Of a DNA stretch of 64,000 nt, positions 12,767-24,400 are shown one piece after another. The notes under the pieces were generated by a model, which was given only the letters and a program-made list of their open reading frames with translations, was not told the DNA's origin and did not search any database. The translations under genes were made by a program, and so were the position numbers. The stretch lies in NCBI RefSeq assembly GCF_004027225.2, contig NC_044277.2, forward strand, positions 88,176,283 to 88,240,282. The letters are read 5' to 3'. The stretch is from Strigops habroptila. Taxonomy: Eukaryota > Chordata > Aves > Psittaciformes > Psittacidae. Within the stretch, counting starts at the first letter, position 1. Each line of letters begins with the position of its first letter.

Positions 12767-15377
12767 GTGATTTTAAGTACAAACATGTCATATGTATGTG
12801 GCCTAATTCCCAGAAGTGCTGAGCAGACCCATAGTATGTTGCCAGCAAAGGGAGTGGAGAGAACTAGACAGCTTGAAATACAGTAGTTAATGAAATTATT
12901 CATGTTGCTTTCATAATTACATTTATAACTGCATCATCGTGATGTGATGTGTTGATTAGTATCCTGAGCAGTTCATGTAATTAAACAGAGCACAGGGAAT
13001 TAGCAGACTTACATCAATACCATGCTACTGTTGCTGGCACATTTCTGTTCACATCTGTTTGATGGACTGGGAGGTGACCACAGTGTGAGAACTGAAGAGG
13101 CAATGACTTCTTTCCCTTGCATGCTGACATGATCCTGTGTCTGCAAAGTGAATTTGCCACTGCATCATGAATGCAGCCGGTGGCTGGGCCTGGCATTTAC
13201 TACCGAGCATTACTAAAAGGGTGCCTGACCTTCTTGGTGAGAAAGCACCCATACATCTGTCTCTCTTTGCTGTAGATGTCTGCAAAGTTTGTAATGAGTC
13301 ACTGCCACATATTTGTATTCAGCAGCAGACTGCATCTGGAATGTACTGTGACACTTGGTCTGACAAAGTATTAAATGTGAGCAAATACCCCACATTGCTT
13401 AAAAGGAGAGTCTCTAGTTCAGACTTTAGCTGTCTGATCATAAGCAAACAGCTTATCTTCTCTTTTGCCACATGCCAAATTACAGTTGTATAGTGAAATA
13501 TTGGCAGGACTATGTAGCATATGTAAGGTGCTTTGAATGTAAAGCTCAAATATTACATTCATTATAGAGTATTGACAAATGTTGTCTTTGGGTAGCATGC
13601 ATTTTCAATGAAGTTCTGTGACAAGGACAGACAACAGTCGTAAGTCTCTACTAGTTCGGCGAATAAGCAGTTTCTGCTAGGGAAAAGGAGGACAACAACT
13701 TTTTAGGCTGAAGATTAGAAGAAGAGATCTGGCTTTGGAGATGGTCTGGCATATACAAACAAGACAATCTCGTGAGTAGGTCAGACCTTAAGACCTTTGA
13801 CTCTGTAGCCTGTCTTTATGAATGGCTAGTGTCAGATGATACAGAGGTGTAAGAACTGTGATCCAATGTCATGTTGTTTAGCAAACAAAAAAATAAATTA
13901 CATGATCCAGAGGCTTAGTTTTACCTTTGTAATACTTTCCATCTTTCTCTATTATTTAACATCTCCTTTCAGCTGTGTCATAAGGTTTATGCCATCTACA
14001 AGATGTTCTTGGGGGTTTGGAGAGAGTTCAAAGAGTTGTGGCAAACTAATCAAGTGTCTAATCTGCATTTTATGTGAGTTCTTAAAAAATGGTTCACAAA
14101 TATGATACCTGCTTTGTAATAATCCTTACAGGTTTTGATAAAAACATGTGTTTTAGGTCACTTCATATATGCACGTTTCCTGGCTGTATTCTTCTGAACC
14201 ACATTGAAACAAGAAAGTGTTGACACCTCCCTGATTTAGGTTCTGTTTTTAACACTCACAGGTATTTGTGCTCTTATGGCTGTTTCAGTTTTCTGATGTT
14301 CATGGTAAGTTTGCATTTGTTTCCTGGAATATTCCTTCACATTCTCACTCATGAAATGCCTGCTATGTAATATTTATAACACAAGCACAGACACTTGTGC
14401 TTTATTGAGCTGACTTGACCCTCTCATTGCTAGGTGTCAGTGTAAAAGTACTTATTACTACACTTTATTGCATCAACAAAGGCAAAGGTAATAAATTAAT
14501 ATTTTAGACTGAATTGTCTTTATATAGGAAGATCTACTCTATAGTCTACACACTTCACCTAAAAAATGCATATATATTAATCTGTGGTAATGGTATAGAA
14601 TAAAATTTATCCTATGATTTTGAGAAATTATGGTTTCATTAAATTGACCTACTGAATGTTTGAAGGTAGCTTGTATGAAATTTCTGTACAGAATACACTG
14701 TAGATGCAGTTATCATTAAATGTATTATTACATAGGAAAATGCGATCCACTGATTTCTTTGATTTCTTCTGGCACCGTTATTCTTTCAAAATTAAACTCT
14801 TATTTGAAGGATTTTTTCCTAACGTTTAGCAGATTAATGATCTTTATCATTCATGACATTATCCATTCTACATGCAATAAATAATATTTGTATAGATTCC
14901 TATACTAATATTATACATAACTGGTGACTGACAATACAACTTATCCACTTCATTTTTTGCAGATATCTTACCTGACAACATTCTGATTTCTAAGTGCTCA
15001 TTTTCACCTAGATTCTTTTTCTCCATACTTTTCTTTGCAAAGGAATACCAACAACACAATCCCTGCCGTTCACAGGATATCATCTCTGATATTTTTACCT
15101 TTTTTTTTCCTGGACTTCCTGTGACAGAGGCAGTTTTTTGCATGTAGCTGAGAGAGTTTTACAGAGGATGGTATACAGCTAAGAAAAAACACTCTGCTAA
15201 TCTGAACTTCAGCAAGAAGCCCAAGTGAAGGTTCTTTTTTCTTGGCTGTTCTTCTGGGTGGTTTTTGTTTTTTATGTGTGTGGGGAGGGAGCGTGAAGCT
15301 GAATCAGAAGGTTTAAAAAAAATTTTAAATAAAGTAATGATGTACAGGGTAGCAAGGCAAGTTCACTATAGCTTTTT
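12767..15377. other. Unique non-coding sequence
   Basis: No gene is recognised. The opposed frames at 13167-13493 (plus, 108 codons), 13049-13285 and 13319-13549 (minus) overlap, so at most one could be real, and none has a recognisable motif. From 14.3 to 14.9 kb the sequence is very AT-rich. Confidence 0.7.
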
Positions 15378-15396
15378 AAAAAAAAAAAAAAAAAAA
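15378..15396. repeat. Poly-A tract (A19)
   Basis: Nineteen consecutive A preceded by GCTTTTT. No spliced-gene-like or structured-RNA-like sequence precedes it, so I do not call a processed pseudogene. Confidence 0.95.
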
Positions 15397-15565
15397 TTAA
15401 GTTTAGTGCTACATAAAGCACACAGTGCTCTGTATGCATGTGTAGTTATATTATCTTAAACTGCATGAGGGATCTCCAGAGTTAAAACAAGTCTTGCAGA
15501 GAATGCTCCCACTGGCTGAAGACCTGTCACTCTTCCTTCTGATGGGTAAAATGGTCTGTACTGGT

Positions 15566-15605
15566 CCTGCTTATTGAAGTAAATGCAGAGTTTACTTCAA
15601 AGCTT
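15566..15605. repeat. Perfect 10-bp hairpin in a decayed TTGAAGT/ACTTCAA repeat
   Basis: TTGAAGTAAA (15574-15583) and TTTACTTCAA (15591-15600) are exact inverted copies separated by seven bases, preceded by GGTCCTGCTTA. The arrangement resembles the same class of ancient repeats, in which TTGAAGTCAATGG faces its own complement after a CCTGC flank. The hairpin is certain; the repeat-family reading is tentative. Confidence 0.55.
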
Positions 15606-16637
15606 CCCTGGTCTTCAGAAGATTCTCAGTGTTTCATTAGTCCAGCTTTTGCTGAGGGTGAAGACAGCAAGTCCCATCTAGGACCATGGTCCAACAGGAT
15701 GGGCTGTGCCTGTCTCCTTAGTCATACTGGTAATAAAACTGTTGTAAGAACATGCTGCATTTCAAGTTATTAGTTATTAGAAAATACTAAGAAGATTCTG
15801 GGGGCTGAATCAATTAATTTTTTATTTTATTTTAATTGCTTTTTTCTTCAACTTGGAATCATAAGAGAAAAAATTAAAAATATTTTGGTTTATGGTGTGT
15901 CATGATAACCATTAACAGGTTTCTGCTTCTGTCGTACTGTCTCTGGATATCCAGATCTCCTCCAACCATACTTGGGGTTTTTTTTGTTTCTAACATCATG
16001 CACTTCACTAACATTTTGAATCTCTACCTGTTTTATAAAGTCCTTTTACTTCCTTTGTTGATACATCTATTTGTCCCTGTGATTTCTAGAATTATTTCTC
16101 TCCTCTTGTCCTAAATCAGTCCCTTTTTTACTATGCAGTTGCCACAAGTCTTAATTCTGCTTTTGTACAGTCTTCCAACTTCAGTTTAGCTTCCATTTTT
16201 TTCCTTTGCTATGTCATTGTTTTGCATGTGTAAAAGTTGGCATGTATTCCAGATTTCATGCCTAGTAAATTCTTGGCAATCTTCCTCTGATTTAAGTTAG
16301 AGAATTTAAGTCAGTTTCTACTAAGTCTATCTTCTCCTACATCACTGTTGTTTATGAGTGGTTCTAACTGAGGTTTTTCTTATGTCTTGCCTGCAAATCT
16401 GTTTTGTCTGCAGGGATGACCTCTTCTTCCTGATTCTAGGCTACTTCAGGTTAACATTGTACTTAATAGTAACAAATGAAGAAAGAAAAATGAAAACAAA
16501 AAAGAAAGAGTCTTTATAGTCTTTTCCTATTATCAGGTATAAATGGAGCCCAATTTTAAATCTGAAGGCTTCTCCTGTTCAGCCTGCAGTTTGTGCATAC
16601 TTTTAGCATACACCCACTTTCTTTGTTTTTACTACGC

Positions 16638-16700
16638 CTAGGAAACTCTTAAATGTGCAATTTCTGTAATTTGCCCAATGTCCCATATAGCTGAGAGCTA
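16638..16700 (-). repeat. Possible MIR-like relic, antisense
   Basis: TAGGAAACTC, then AATTTGCCCAATGTCCCA, then TATAGCTGAGAG follow the order of the antisense MIR core (GAGGAAACTGAGG, TTGCCCAAGGTCACA, TAGCT). Only short blocks match. Weak call. Confidence 0.35.
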
Positions 16701-18045
16701 TATTGCAAAGCTTTCTTCATGACTACTACTGCAGAATTTAAATTTGGATCCTATAATTGTAGGAGTAATTTGTGGCTTTGCCATTAGCTTTACTTTTTTA
16801 TAGATAGTGAATCCTAAATGCCATGTGCCTCCCTAACTGTATGATGCAAAAGAGTGTGATTTGCCATCGTGCTTCTAGTCTTACATGCATTCAGCTTCTG
16901 AGTCTTTGTGAACAACTTCATGGAGGTAAAGACTGGGATTATGAGTCATAAAAATGCCATTTTATTTTCTGTATATATTGTGGTCAAGGAAGAACCAAAG
17001 TAATGTTTATAAAAGAACACCCTGGGAAAAGTCTTATTGATTTTATCTAGCCTACCCCTGCTTTTTCATTTTTAGTCTTGGTACTTTCTCTGTTAGACAT
17101 GAATTTTTCCTCTTTTAGTGTTTTCAGTGGCTTAAGGTTACTCACTTTTGGTCACATCAAAGATGGTTGCCACAACTGTTCTCTTAGGTTCCTGGACCTC
17201 CATGAAGGTACTCGCCATTATTCCTGTAAGGTGAATGAATAGCAAAATCAATTTTACTTTGATGATGGGTGGAAAAAAAGTACCTTCCTGCATTATACTT
17301 TCAGGGTGTTTTATTCAACTTGGTTTTTTTTAAAGGTGATGCTGTCTGATTTCTAAATTTTGTGATTCTCTTTAGAACTTACTTCATGTTGTAATGCTCT
17401 TAATTTCTTTCCCTTGAAGTTTTTGTTAAAATTTTCTCAGAGAAGAATTAAAAGCAATGATAGGAGTGTGCTACAGCAGTAAATATTTGATGAGGCCTGT
17501 ATATTAATAATTTTTATTCTAACAGCTTCTTTAGACATTTCATTTCAGCTTCCACATGATTAAGCCATACATTTGTGTGCTGGTTTTGACATCATGGCAA
17601 CTTGATCATGATAATCTTGGGTTTTCATGGCTTCCTGAATTAAGACTGAAGTGTGAAATAGAGTTAATCCATTTCCAAAATGCAAGAACCACCTCTTGTT
17701 TTCCTCTCCTGGTCTGTTGCAGACCACGTATTGTGGAAAAGTAAAGGAAGTTAGTGTGTACGTGGATAAAGCACATGAAGTTAGTCCATCAGTTTCTTCA
17801 GTGAGGGGCTGTGCCACTGTTACCAGTGAGACTTCATGAGAGGTCTGTAGTTGGGATAACAGAAACTCATTTTCTTTTTTTTTCCCCAATAACCTTTACC
17901 TGTGTGCAATGTGTGAATGAAAGAAAGAGGAAGGGAGAAGAAAGATTTTTTGAAATGTCAACTACCAGAAAAGGAAACAGAACGTAAGTCATCTATGTGC
18001 TTTTGGGAAAAGGAATTTTACTGTACATAATGTGCGTACTTAAGT
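16701..18045. other. Unique non-coding sequence
   Basis: No gene is recognised. The 109-codon minus-strand frame at 17560-17889 and the 62-codon plus frame at 17556-17744 cover the same bases on opposite strands, which is typical of chance. Neither shows a family motif. Confidence 0.7.
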
Positions 18046-18100
18046 ATTTATACAATTTATAGTTATATATATTATAATATATATTTATAATTATAAGTAT
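18046..18100. repeat. AT-rich imperfect repeat
   Basis: The stretch is almost entirely A and T in TATA/ATTA units (TTATATATATTATAATATATATTT-like). Low-complexity sequence; no promoter meaning is claimed for the TATA motifs. Confidence 0.85.
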
Positions 18101-18611
18101 TTGTATAGGTGTTAGCAGTAATCAATGTGCACATACAAGACCATATTTTTTTAACATCGGGTCAGTCGTGATTGAAACTGTCCTATTACTTTCTGTACAA
18201 ACATAAAAACCTGGGATATGGAAAAGGCAACCCTTTTAGAATAAACCGACAGATTTCTGACCACAATTTTTCTAAATTCTTCTTTTCTAGTTCTCAGGGG
18301 TGAATGTGTGTCTAAGGAAACCATAAGCTTCTTCTAAGTTTTTAATTTGAGTCTGAACCATGTTTTTTGCATTAACATGTGGACGAGTATTTTCAATTAC
18401 CTTTCTTGTGCAAAGTGAGTGCTACCCTAATGCATTGGGATTCCCCTTGTAGCAACTCTTCACTTCCAAATTCCAGCTAGTGGGTCCTCCAAAAATGCGT
18501 ACATAGCAATGTGTGTGAGAGAAAGGGTGTTATGGTTATAGCTGAACAGGATATATAAAATTACTGTCTACCCCGGTGTTCAGATATGTACTGGTTCACC
18601 AGCAGCCAGGC

Positions 18612-18769
18612 AATATTTAGCCACAGAGTTGAGGCTCAGGTCTCTAATTAGTAGAAAGACACTTTTGTGTGAGACATTTTTAGTCACAGTAATATTTCGT
18701 CACAGAGTTGAAGCTCAGGTCTCTAATTAGTAGAAAGACACTTTTGTATGAGACATTTTGTAACTTAAA
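18612..18769. repeat. 79-bp tandem duplication, two copies
   Basis: Copy 1 starts with AATATTTAGCCACAGAGTTG at 18612. Copy 2 starts with AATATTTCGTCACAGAGTTG at 18691, exactly 79 bases later. The shared part runs through GCTCAGGTCTCTAATTAG and TAGAAAGACACTTTTGT to GAGACATTTT, with only a handful of substitutions over about 70 bases. The tail of copy 2 (after about 18759) diverges. The low divergence compared with the old repeats nearby points to a fairly recent duplication. No coding frame or known element underlies it. Confidence 0.9.
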
Positions 18770-19679
18770 TGTGGGCTCTCAAGCTTTTTTGGATGTTACA
18801 AGATTCTGGCCCGTCAGCATTGTGTGGCATTACCCTCGAACATAAAACAAAAGCTGGGGCTAACTAGCACAGCTCCTCAATCTATTGTTGATGTTGTTTT
18901 GCTGTTTATATGGAACACCAGGTCTCTGGATAATGAGGATGATGGAGAGATGATAGCTTGATTATCCCACTGCTGTGCTTTTGCTAGGAACTGATGAATC
19001 CTTCACACTTTTTACTATCTCAGGCCAGTGTTGCTGGGGAGGATGAGAAAAAGTCATAAAGATGACATGTTTGCAGTCCTGTTCCCTGATGGGGCTCCAA
19101 TGTATTACCTGGATCTAATTATCTCATCTCTAGTTGACAGAGAGGCTTCCATGGCATGCTTTCCATCACTGGGAGCCTCCGCCAAGCTTCCAGTGGGCTG
19201 TCTAATAGCTTGATGTATTTTTGGACCTCCTGCTCATTGGATGAACAAGCTGAAGTAAATCATGTGTTGACCTCAAAGCATTTATAAACTGTAGAACATT
19301 ATATTCTCATCAGAGCCATAGGGGCAGTAAACTATAGTTTTTCTGCTGTGAAACATGGTTTTGGTTATGCACTGTGTTACTAGGGTTGTACTTAAACAAT
19401 AATATATCATTTGTGGCACATGTCGCCTTCTTTATTGAAAGGCAAAACAAAGAGTTGAGGACAAAAATCATTACTACTTTAGCAATTTTTCACAAAATGC
19501 TTTTGTTTTGTACTTGACACACAGATGGGACATTGTACTGCAGTGCAAATGATATATAGCAGCATGACAAATTTCATTTCCTTTATAAAACAAGAATCAG
19601 AATAGTGGATGAATTTGGGGAAATGGTGTTAACTTTTCTTGTTAGTGTTAAAAATAAAATGAATAGGGGAATAAATACT
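18770..19679. other. Unique non-coding sequence
   Basis: No gene or repeat is recognised apart from AT-rich patches. The 61-codon frame at 19028-19213 has no motif. Confidence 0.65.
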
Positions 19680-19698
19680 AAATAAATAAATAAATAAA
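19680..19698. repeat. (AAAT)n microsatellite
   Basis: About five consecutive AAAT units directly after a related imperfect AATAAATACT stretch. Too short to be more than simple sequence. Confidence 0.9.
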
Positions 19699-20549
19699 AC
19701 CCAGAGATTGACTCCAAGGGAAAAATTCCTCTTGGAAATTATTTGAGTCCTTTAATTGTCTTGGAGGATATTGATTAAAGTGCTTAAATGAAAATATTGG
19801 AAACAATAAACTCACTTGTGCAGAGCTTTTGTATCACCTTGATAACGATAGTCCATAGCTGAGGAAGAAATTAACACAAAGTGTTACACAGAAGCTGGAC
19901 TAGGCAAACAATAGAAGCTCAATTCTGGGGAAAGCAAACTGTATTCTTAGAATCATTTTCAATCACAGACTCTTTGGTGCTTCAACTGTGTTAAAGAACT
20001 GTAAATGCTCCTTCTCAGCCTTCTCGCTTCAGTTTAAGTCTATATCACTGTGGTGTACTACTCTCTTTATGTCACACTGTGAAAGATGTCTGGTTCTTTG
20101 GGAAGTGCTTTGGACTTGGTTTTGTTAGTGTGGCATAGCTTTGCCTTTTCCTTTTATTGTGGATTTGAATGAAACATGCCCAAACTATTTACTCTGTATC
20201 AATCCACAAAATTTTATGTAACGTTTCCCTGTTATTAATCTTTAATAAGAAAACAAGAATTGAATGGCTGTAACATGAGAGTATCCCAATCCATGCACAA
20301 GCATGAGGATCCCATATTGTGAAGTGTTGTACACACATGAAACAGCATAAATGAAGGAAAAAATTTCAACTGTTTTTCCAAAACTTTGTGTGAAAGCATT
20401 TCATCTCAGTCTTTTTTCAGGTGCAGCTCAAATTCAGTCCCATAGTCCTACAATGCGTCAAAATTATTTTTCTTTTTGTTTAAGCAGGTGCTGAGTTTTG
20501 CCGTTTTCACAATAGCAAAAGCTAAGGAACTATGAAACTATTTGGCTTC

Positions 20550-20595
20550 GTTACTGCTAAATAACTGCCTCAGTTACTGCCAAATACTGCCTCGG
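20550..20595. repeat. 23-bp imperfect tandem duplication
   Basis: GTTACTGCTAAATAACTGCC followed by TCA (20550-20572) is followed directly by GTTACTGCCAAATACTGCCT followed by CGG (20573-20595). It differs by one substitution, a small indel and the last bases. Not part of a longer array. Confidence 0.8.
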
Positions 20596-21495
20596 TCTGG
20601 AGTGCTGTATCTAGATTTTAAACAATTAGAAGTTTGAGGTTGTCCACACCTACCAGTCTGGGGATGGTGCATTAGAAAGATAAGGTCTGTCTGCAAAGTA
20701 TGAGTCTGAACAGGAGCTGGGCTTTGAAGTCCTCTTTCCTCTCTGCTACCAAAATTTTGAAATATTACAATTTTCTGTGAAGCAGGTGAGGAAAAGATAT
20801 CCACGGTAGATAAGAGGACAAAACCTAGGAAACTGCTCTATGAGCAATGAACTTGTGAAATCTGTGGTTAGCTCCTGTGTGGACTCTCTTGTATCTAACA
20901 GTGCAGTTGCTAATGCCATCTTTACCTTAGTCAAAGCACTTATTTGGTCTCTTTTCTCTATTTATTTACTCTTTGCCATGAAATTCATTTGAATTAATTA
21001 CATGTGGTCCTCTAATACATGCAAGTCTCTATCTTTTTCTGGCAAATTTAGTTGGAATTAGTCTGCAGTATCCAAAGTTTTAGAGACTTAGACACACACA
21101 AACAAAGAACTGTATATGTGTGATTTCCCCAGTCTAAAAGAATGTACTGTGTTTGTAAAATTAGAACAAGGGGCTGCAGAGAGGTGTCTTGTAATAACTA
21201 AGGAACAATTTCTGAAGCAATATTAATTACATAAACCTCAGGTTCCATCAGTGTCTTGCTTTATCTTTTCCCAAGTGTTGCTGTGTTGTAAGCTGAGGGC
21301 ACAAAGTTGGAGTAAAATGATGGTCCCTGCTTTCCCTGCAAATTCACATCACAAATCCAGTATGATGCCATTTAGTTTGGCTACAAGCTTAGATATGAAT
21401 GGTAAGAATTTGCTGTATTTTCTTTGTTTTGTGATTTGTATTTCCTTCTTTTATCTCATCCTGTCTGTCTCTTCTTAAGGCATACAGAGTTTGGA

Positions 21496-21574
21496 TCTAA
21501 TCCTTAGCTGGTCTAAGTTGGCACAGCTTTGCTGACATCAACAGAGCTACAATTATGTATATAAACTAAGGATA
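21496..21574. repeat. Decayed palindromic dispersed repeat (ATCCTTAG-flanked)
   Basis: ATCCTTAG (about 21500-21507) and CTAAGGAT (about 21566-21573) are exact inverted copies bounding GCTGGTCTAAGTTGGCACAG, CTTTGCTGACATCAACAGAG and CTACAATTATGTATATAAA. The order fits the ancient sauropsid repeat recalled as TCAGCTGGTGTAAATC, AGCTCCATTGACTTCAATGG, AGCTACGCC and TTTACACCAGCTGA. The terminal inverted arms are visible without that comparison. It is likely a MITE-like element and formally unnamed here. Confidence 0.6.
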
Positions 21575-23929
21575 TAACCATGTATATAGGATTAGGGTAA
21601 GTCAAGTCTAGGAAATGACAGCCTACTTGCAGGGAAATAACCAGGCCAGAGGACTTGTCTTGAAGTTAACAATTTCTGCTTGGCTCTGTAGCCCTGATAA
21701 TATAGTTTTTTGCTCCAGATGGTTTCCTTGAGAGTATGTTGGATAAAGCTGCTGAATTCATATTTGCCCAGGTCTGTTAAGATATTTTACCTTAGACTCC
21801 TTGTTAGCCAGCATGCTGTCCTCAGGTTCTCCCACGGTAGCCAGGTGCACACTACTCCTGCAGCCTAGTCTTGTACTATATTCGGTCCCTGAAAGTCTGG
21901 AGAGAGGTGAGATATATGAAAGAGGAACACAGGGATCATCACACATCTGGGACTTATGCATAGTCTGGGCAAACTGTATTTGCAACCCAGGTATTACCTG
22001 GATCTGATATTTAAATAGCCCTTTTGTAGGATATGCAGTCAGAAATCCTTCCTTACATACTAGGCAATAATAGCTGAATATAGATTTATTCCCCTGGATT
22101 GTAGGAAACATGATTTTTCAACATTTGTATGATTGAACACTGCTTAACCCTTTCTTTGTCAAAACCAACTTCCTGGGTGTTTTCTGTATCCATCTGTAGC
22201 ACCTTCTCCTCTAGCAAGATAGAAGATGTGTGACAAAATGAAATCCCAGATGGAGAAACCCTGGTCCCTCTGCTGTTGCAGGCATAAACCATAAAAATAT
22301 TGTGCCATTAGGACATCTTGAAAATCTAGAGAGACTCCTGAGATATTGCTGCTTCTGTTTTCTTCTCACTTTCTGTGAGTAGTGGCTTTTGTTCTCCTGA
22401 TGCAAACATCTAAACTAAATGAGATCAGCCTTCTCATGGAATGGGCTGCAGACTTTGTCCTCAAACCTGCTATTATCTCCTCGATTAAATTTTACTTACT
22501 TAGATATTTGATTTTTTTGGGGGGTATTTTAGTATTCGTAACTCTGACTATTACATTGAAGTGTCTTGTTAATGTGCTGTGTGGTTTTGTTTTTCTTGGT
22601 GGTGCTCATCTGTTCCTGTCAGGGAACTTCAGATAACGGAAACCTCAGACAAAGAAAAATTAGATTTCCTATAATTGTATAGTTGACAGCAGTTGGAATG
22701 GTTGTAATCACATACATTAGCTGCTAAAATGCCTATCGGGGGTTTCAATTAGAAGAATTGTGACAATAGTGTTGAGAAGGTGAGATCCCAAGGAGCCCAA
22801 AGGATAGAGAAGCAGCTAGTAGTAATTATATTTTGGACCTGGAGAAAGAGAAGGTGTCAGGCAAACAAATATGCTTCACAGAAGCTTTATCTGCGTTTTG
22901 TAGGAAGATAGAACAAGTTGAGACCAAGCCCTGTGATAATCATAAACTGCCAGCTGTGGCAAAACCCATATGAATTATAACTTGCTATGGCTCGTTGTGT
23001 GTTGATGCATGGATAATAATTTAATGAGAACCAGTCTTCATTTGTTTTCCTCCTGATAGGCAGCTGCAAGTCTAAGCCATGCTTGACTGTGTAGGACATG
23101 CTAATATCAAACCATGCTCTTGGAATGACTACAGAGCAGTGAACCCCAAGCTGGCCCAGCTTCAAAATGAGTGAAGTATATCTTCCTTTTCAATGATGTG
23201 AAAGTATGACTGGAAATTTCATTCTTTGGGCACCTCTGCCATGCCTCCCCCCGTCCCCCGCCCCATCGATCAGTCACAATGCATATTTATTTGTGTGACA
23301 GTGAAGCGATCTGAAAGCAGACAACTTGGAAACATGCTTAACTCATCAAATCTCCTTAAAGTCTTTCAGAGTTGCTTCACCCATCTGTGTTGATTCTTGT
23401 GTAATACTTGGAGTAACTGTGAAGAACACATAAAATACTACAGAATGGTTTCAGAGAGCTGTTAAGATTTTACATGTGCTGGCTACCTTGGGCACACTCA
23501 CATCAGATGCTGAGTTGTTTGTAGTAGTGAATCCTCAGCATGAGACTGTTTTCACAGAACCCAACGTGGATGATACAGACATTGCTGAGTTTACATGGCA
23601 TCCCTTCCAAATCTCTGTCTGTCCCGCAGTACTATAGCTGCAATCCTACTAGGAAAGGTCCTCAAAGAACATCAGTGGCACCTAGAGTTACTGTGCTGGA
23701 GAGGTTTGAAGGCTGGCACTCTGTGGGAAAAGGATGAGGAGGGAGGATCCTGAGGGAAAGTGCAAAGACAGCTTATCTGAGTCTTCAAAGCCATCTCCTT
23801 TCTGGAAAAGGAATAACAGTGTCAGGCACTGGGCTGGTCTTCCCAAAGACCTGCTTGGGTTTTACCTTAAAGAGAAACACCACAATGGGAAGTTACAAAT
23901 GTCTTCACACAAGCATGCATGGAAGGCCT
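21575..23929. other. Unique non-coding sequence
   Basis: No gene is recognised. The 117-codon minus frame at 21758-22111 and the 68-codon plus frame at 21801-22007 oppose each other. A C-rich patch with two CpGs near 23246-23270 is far too small to be a CpG island. Confidence 0.7.
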
Positions 23930-24400
23930 ATAATCATAGAATCTTAGAATGGTTTGAGTTGGAAGGGACCTTAAAGATCATCTAGTTCCAACCCCCCTGC
24001 CATGGGCAGGGACCCTTCCCACTAGACCAGGTTGCTCAAAGCCCCATCCAGCCTGGCCTTGAACACTGCCAGGAATGGGGCAGCCACAGCTTCTCTGGGC
24101 AACCTGTGCCAGGGCCTCACCACCCTCACAGTAAAGAACTTCTCCCTAATATCTAATCTAAATCTACCGTCTTTCAGGTTAAAGCCATCACCTCTTGTCC
24201 TATCACTATTTGCTCTTACGAAATGTCTGCTTTAAGATCTCCCGGGAGCCTTCTCTTCTCCAGGCTGAACAGCCCCAGCTCTCTCAGCCTGTATTCACAG
24301 GAGAGGTGTCCAGCCTTCTGATCATCTTGGTGGCCCTCCTCTGGGCTTGCTCCAACAGGTCCACATCCTTCTTATGTTGAGGGCCCCAGAGCTGAATGCC
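23930..24400 (-). mobile_element. CR1 LINE 3' fragment, 5'-truncated, with internal deletion
   Basis: The plus strand begins TAATCATAGAATCTTAGAAT followed by GGTTTGAGTTGGAAGGGACC and TTAAAGATCATCTAGTTCCA. This is the reverse complement of a CR1 3' end with its ATTCTATGATTA-type tail, so the element points to the minus strand. It continues with typical CR1 landmarks: CCATGGGCAGGGACCC, GACCAGGTTGCTCAAAGCCC, CACCCTCACAGTAAAGAACT, CTTGTCCTATCACTATTTGC, TCTTCTCCAGGCTGAACAGC and CTTCTTATGTTGAGGGCCCC. Similarity fades after about 24400, the 5' truncation point. Between about 24219 and 24232, some 50 bases of the usual CR1 sequence are missing, an internal deletion. The element spans the end of the reverse transcriptase frame and the 3' UTR and cannot move. 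The plus-strand ORFs 24032-24235 and 24195-24380 are antisense shadows. Confidence 0.96.

Noticed and set aside
15378..15396. A19 tract as the tail of a processed pseudogene
   Set aside because: No gene-like or RNA-like sequence precedes it and no target-site duplication is evident.
23246..23270. C-rich patch with CpGs as a CpG island or promoter
   Set aside because: Only about 25 bases with two CpGs; far below island size.
24032..24380. Two plus-strand open frames
   Set aside because: They are antisense readings of the minus-strand CR1 at 23930-24400.
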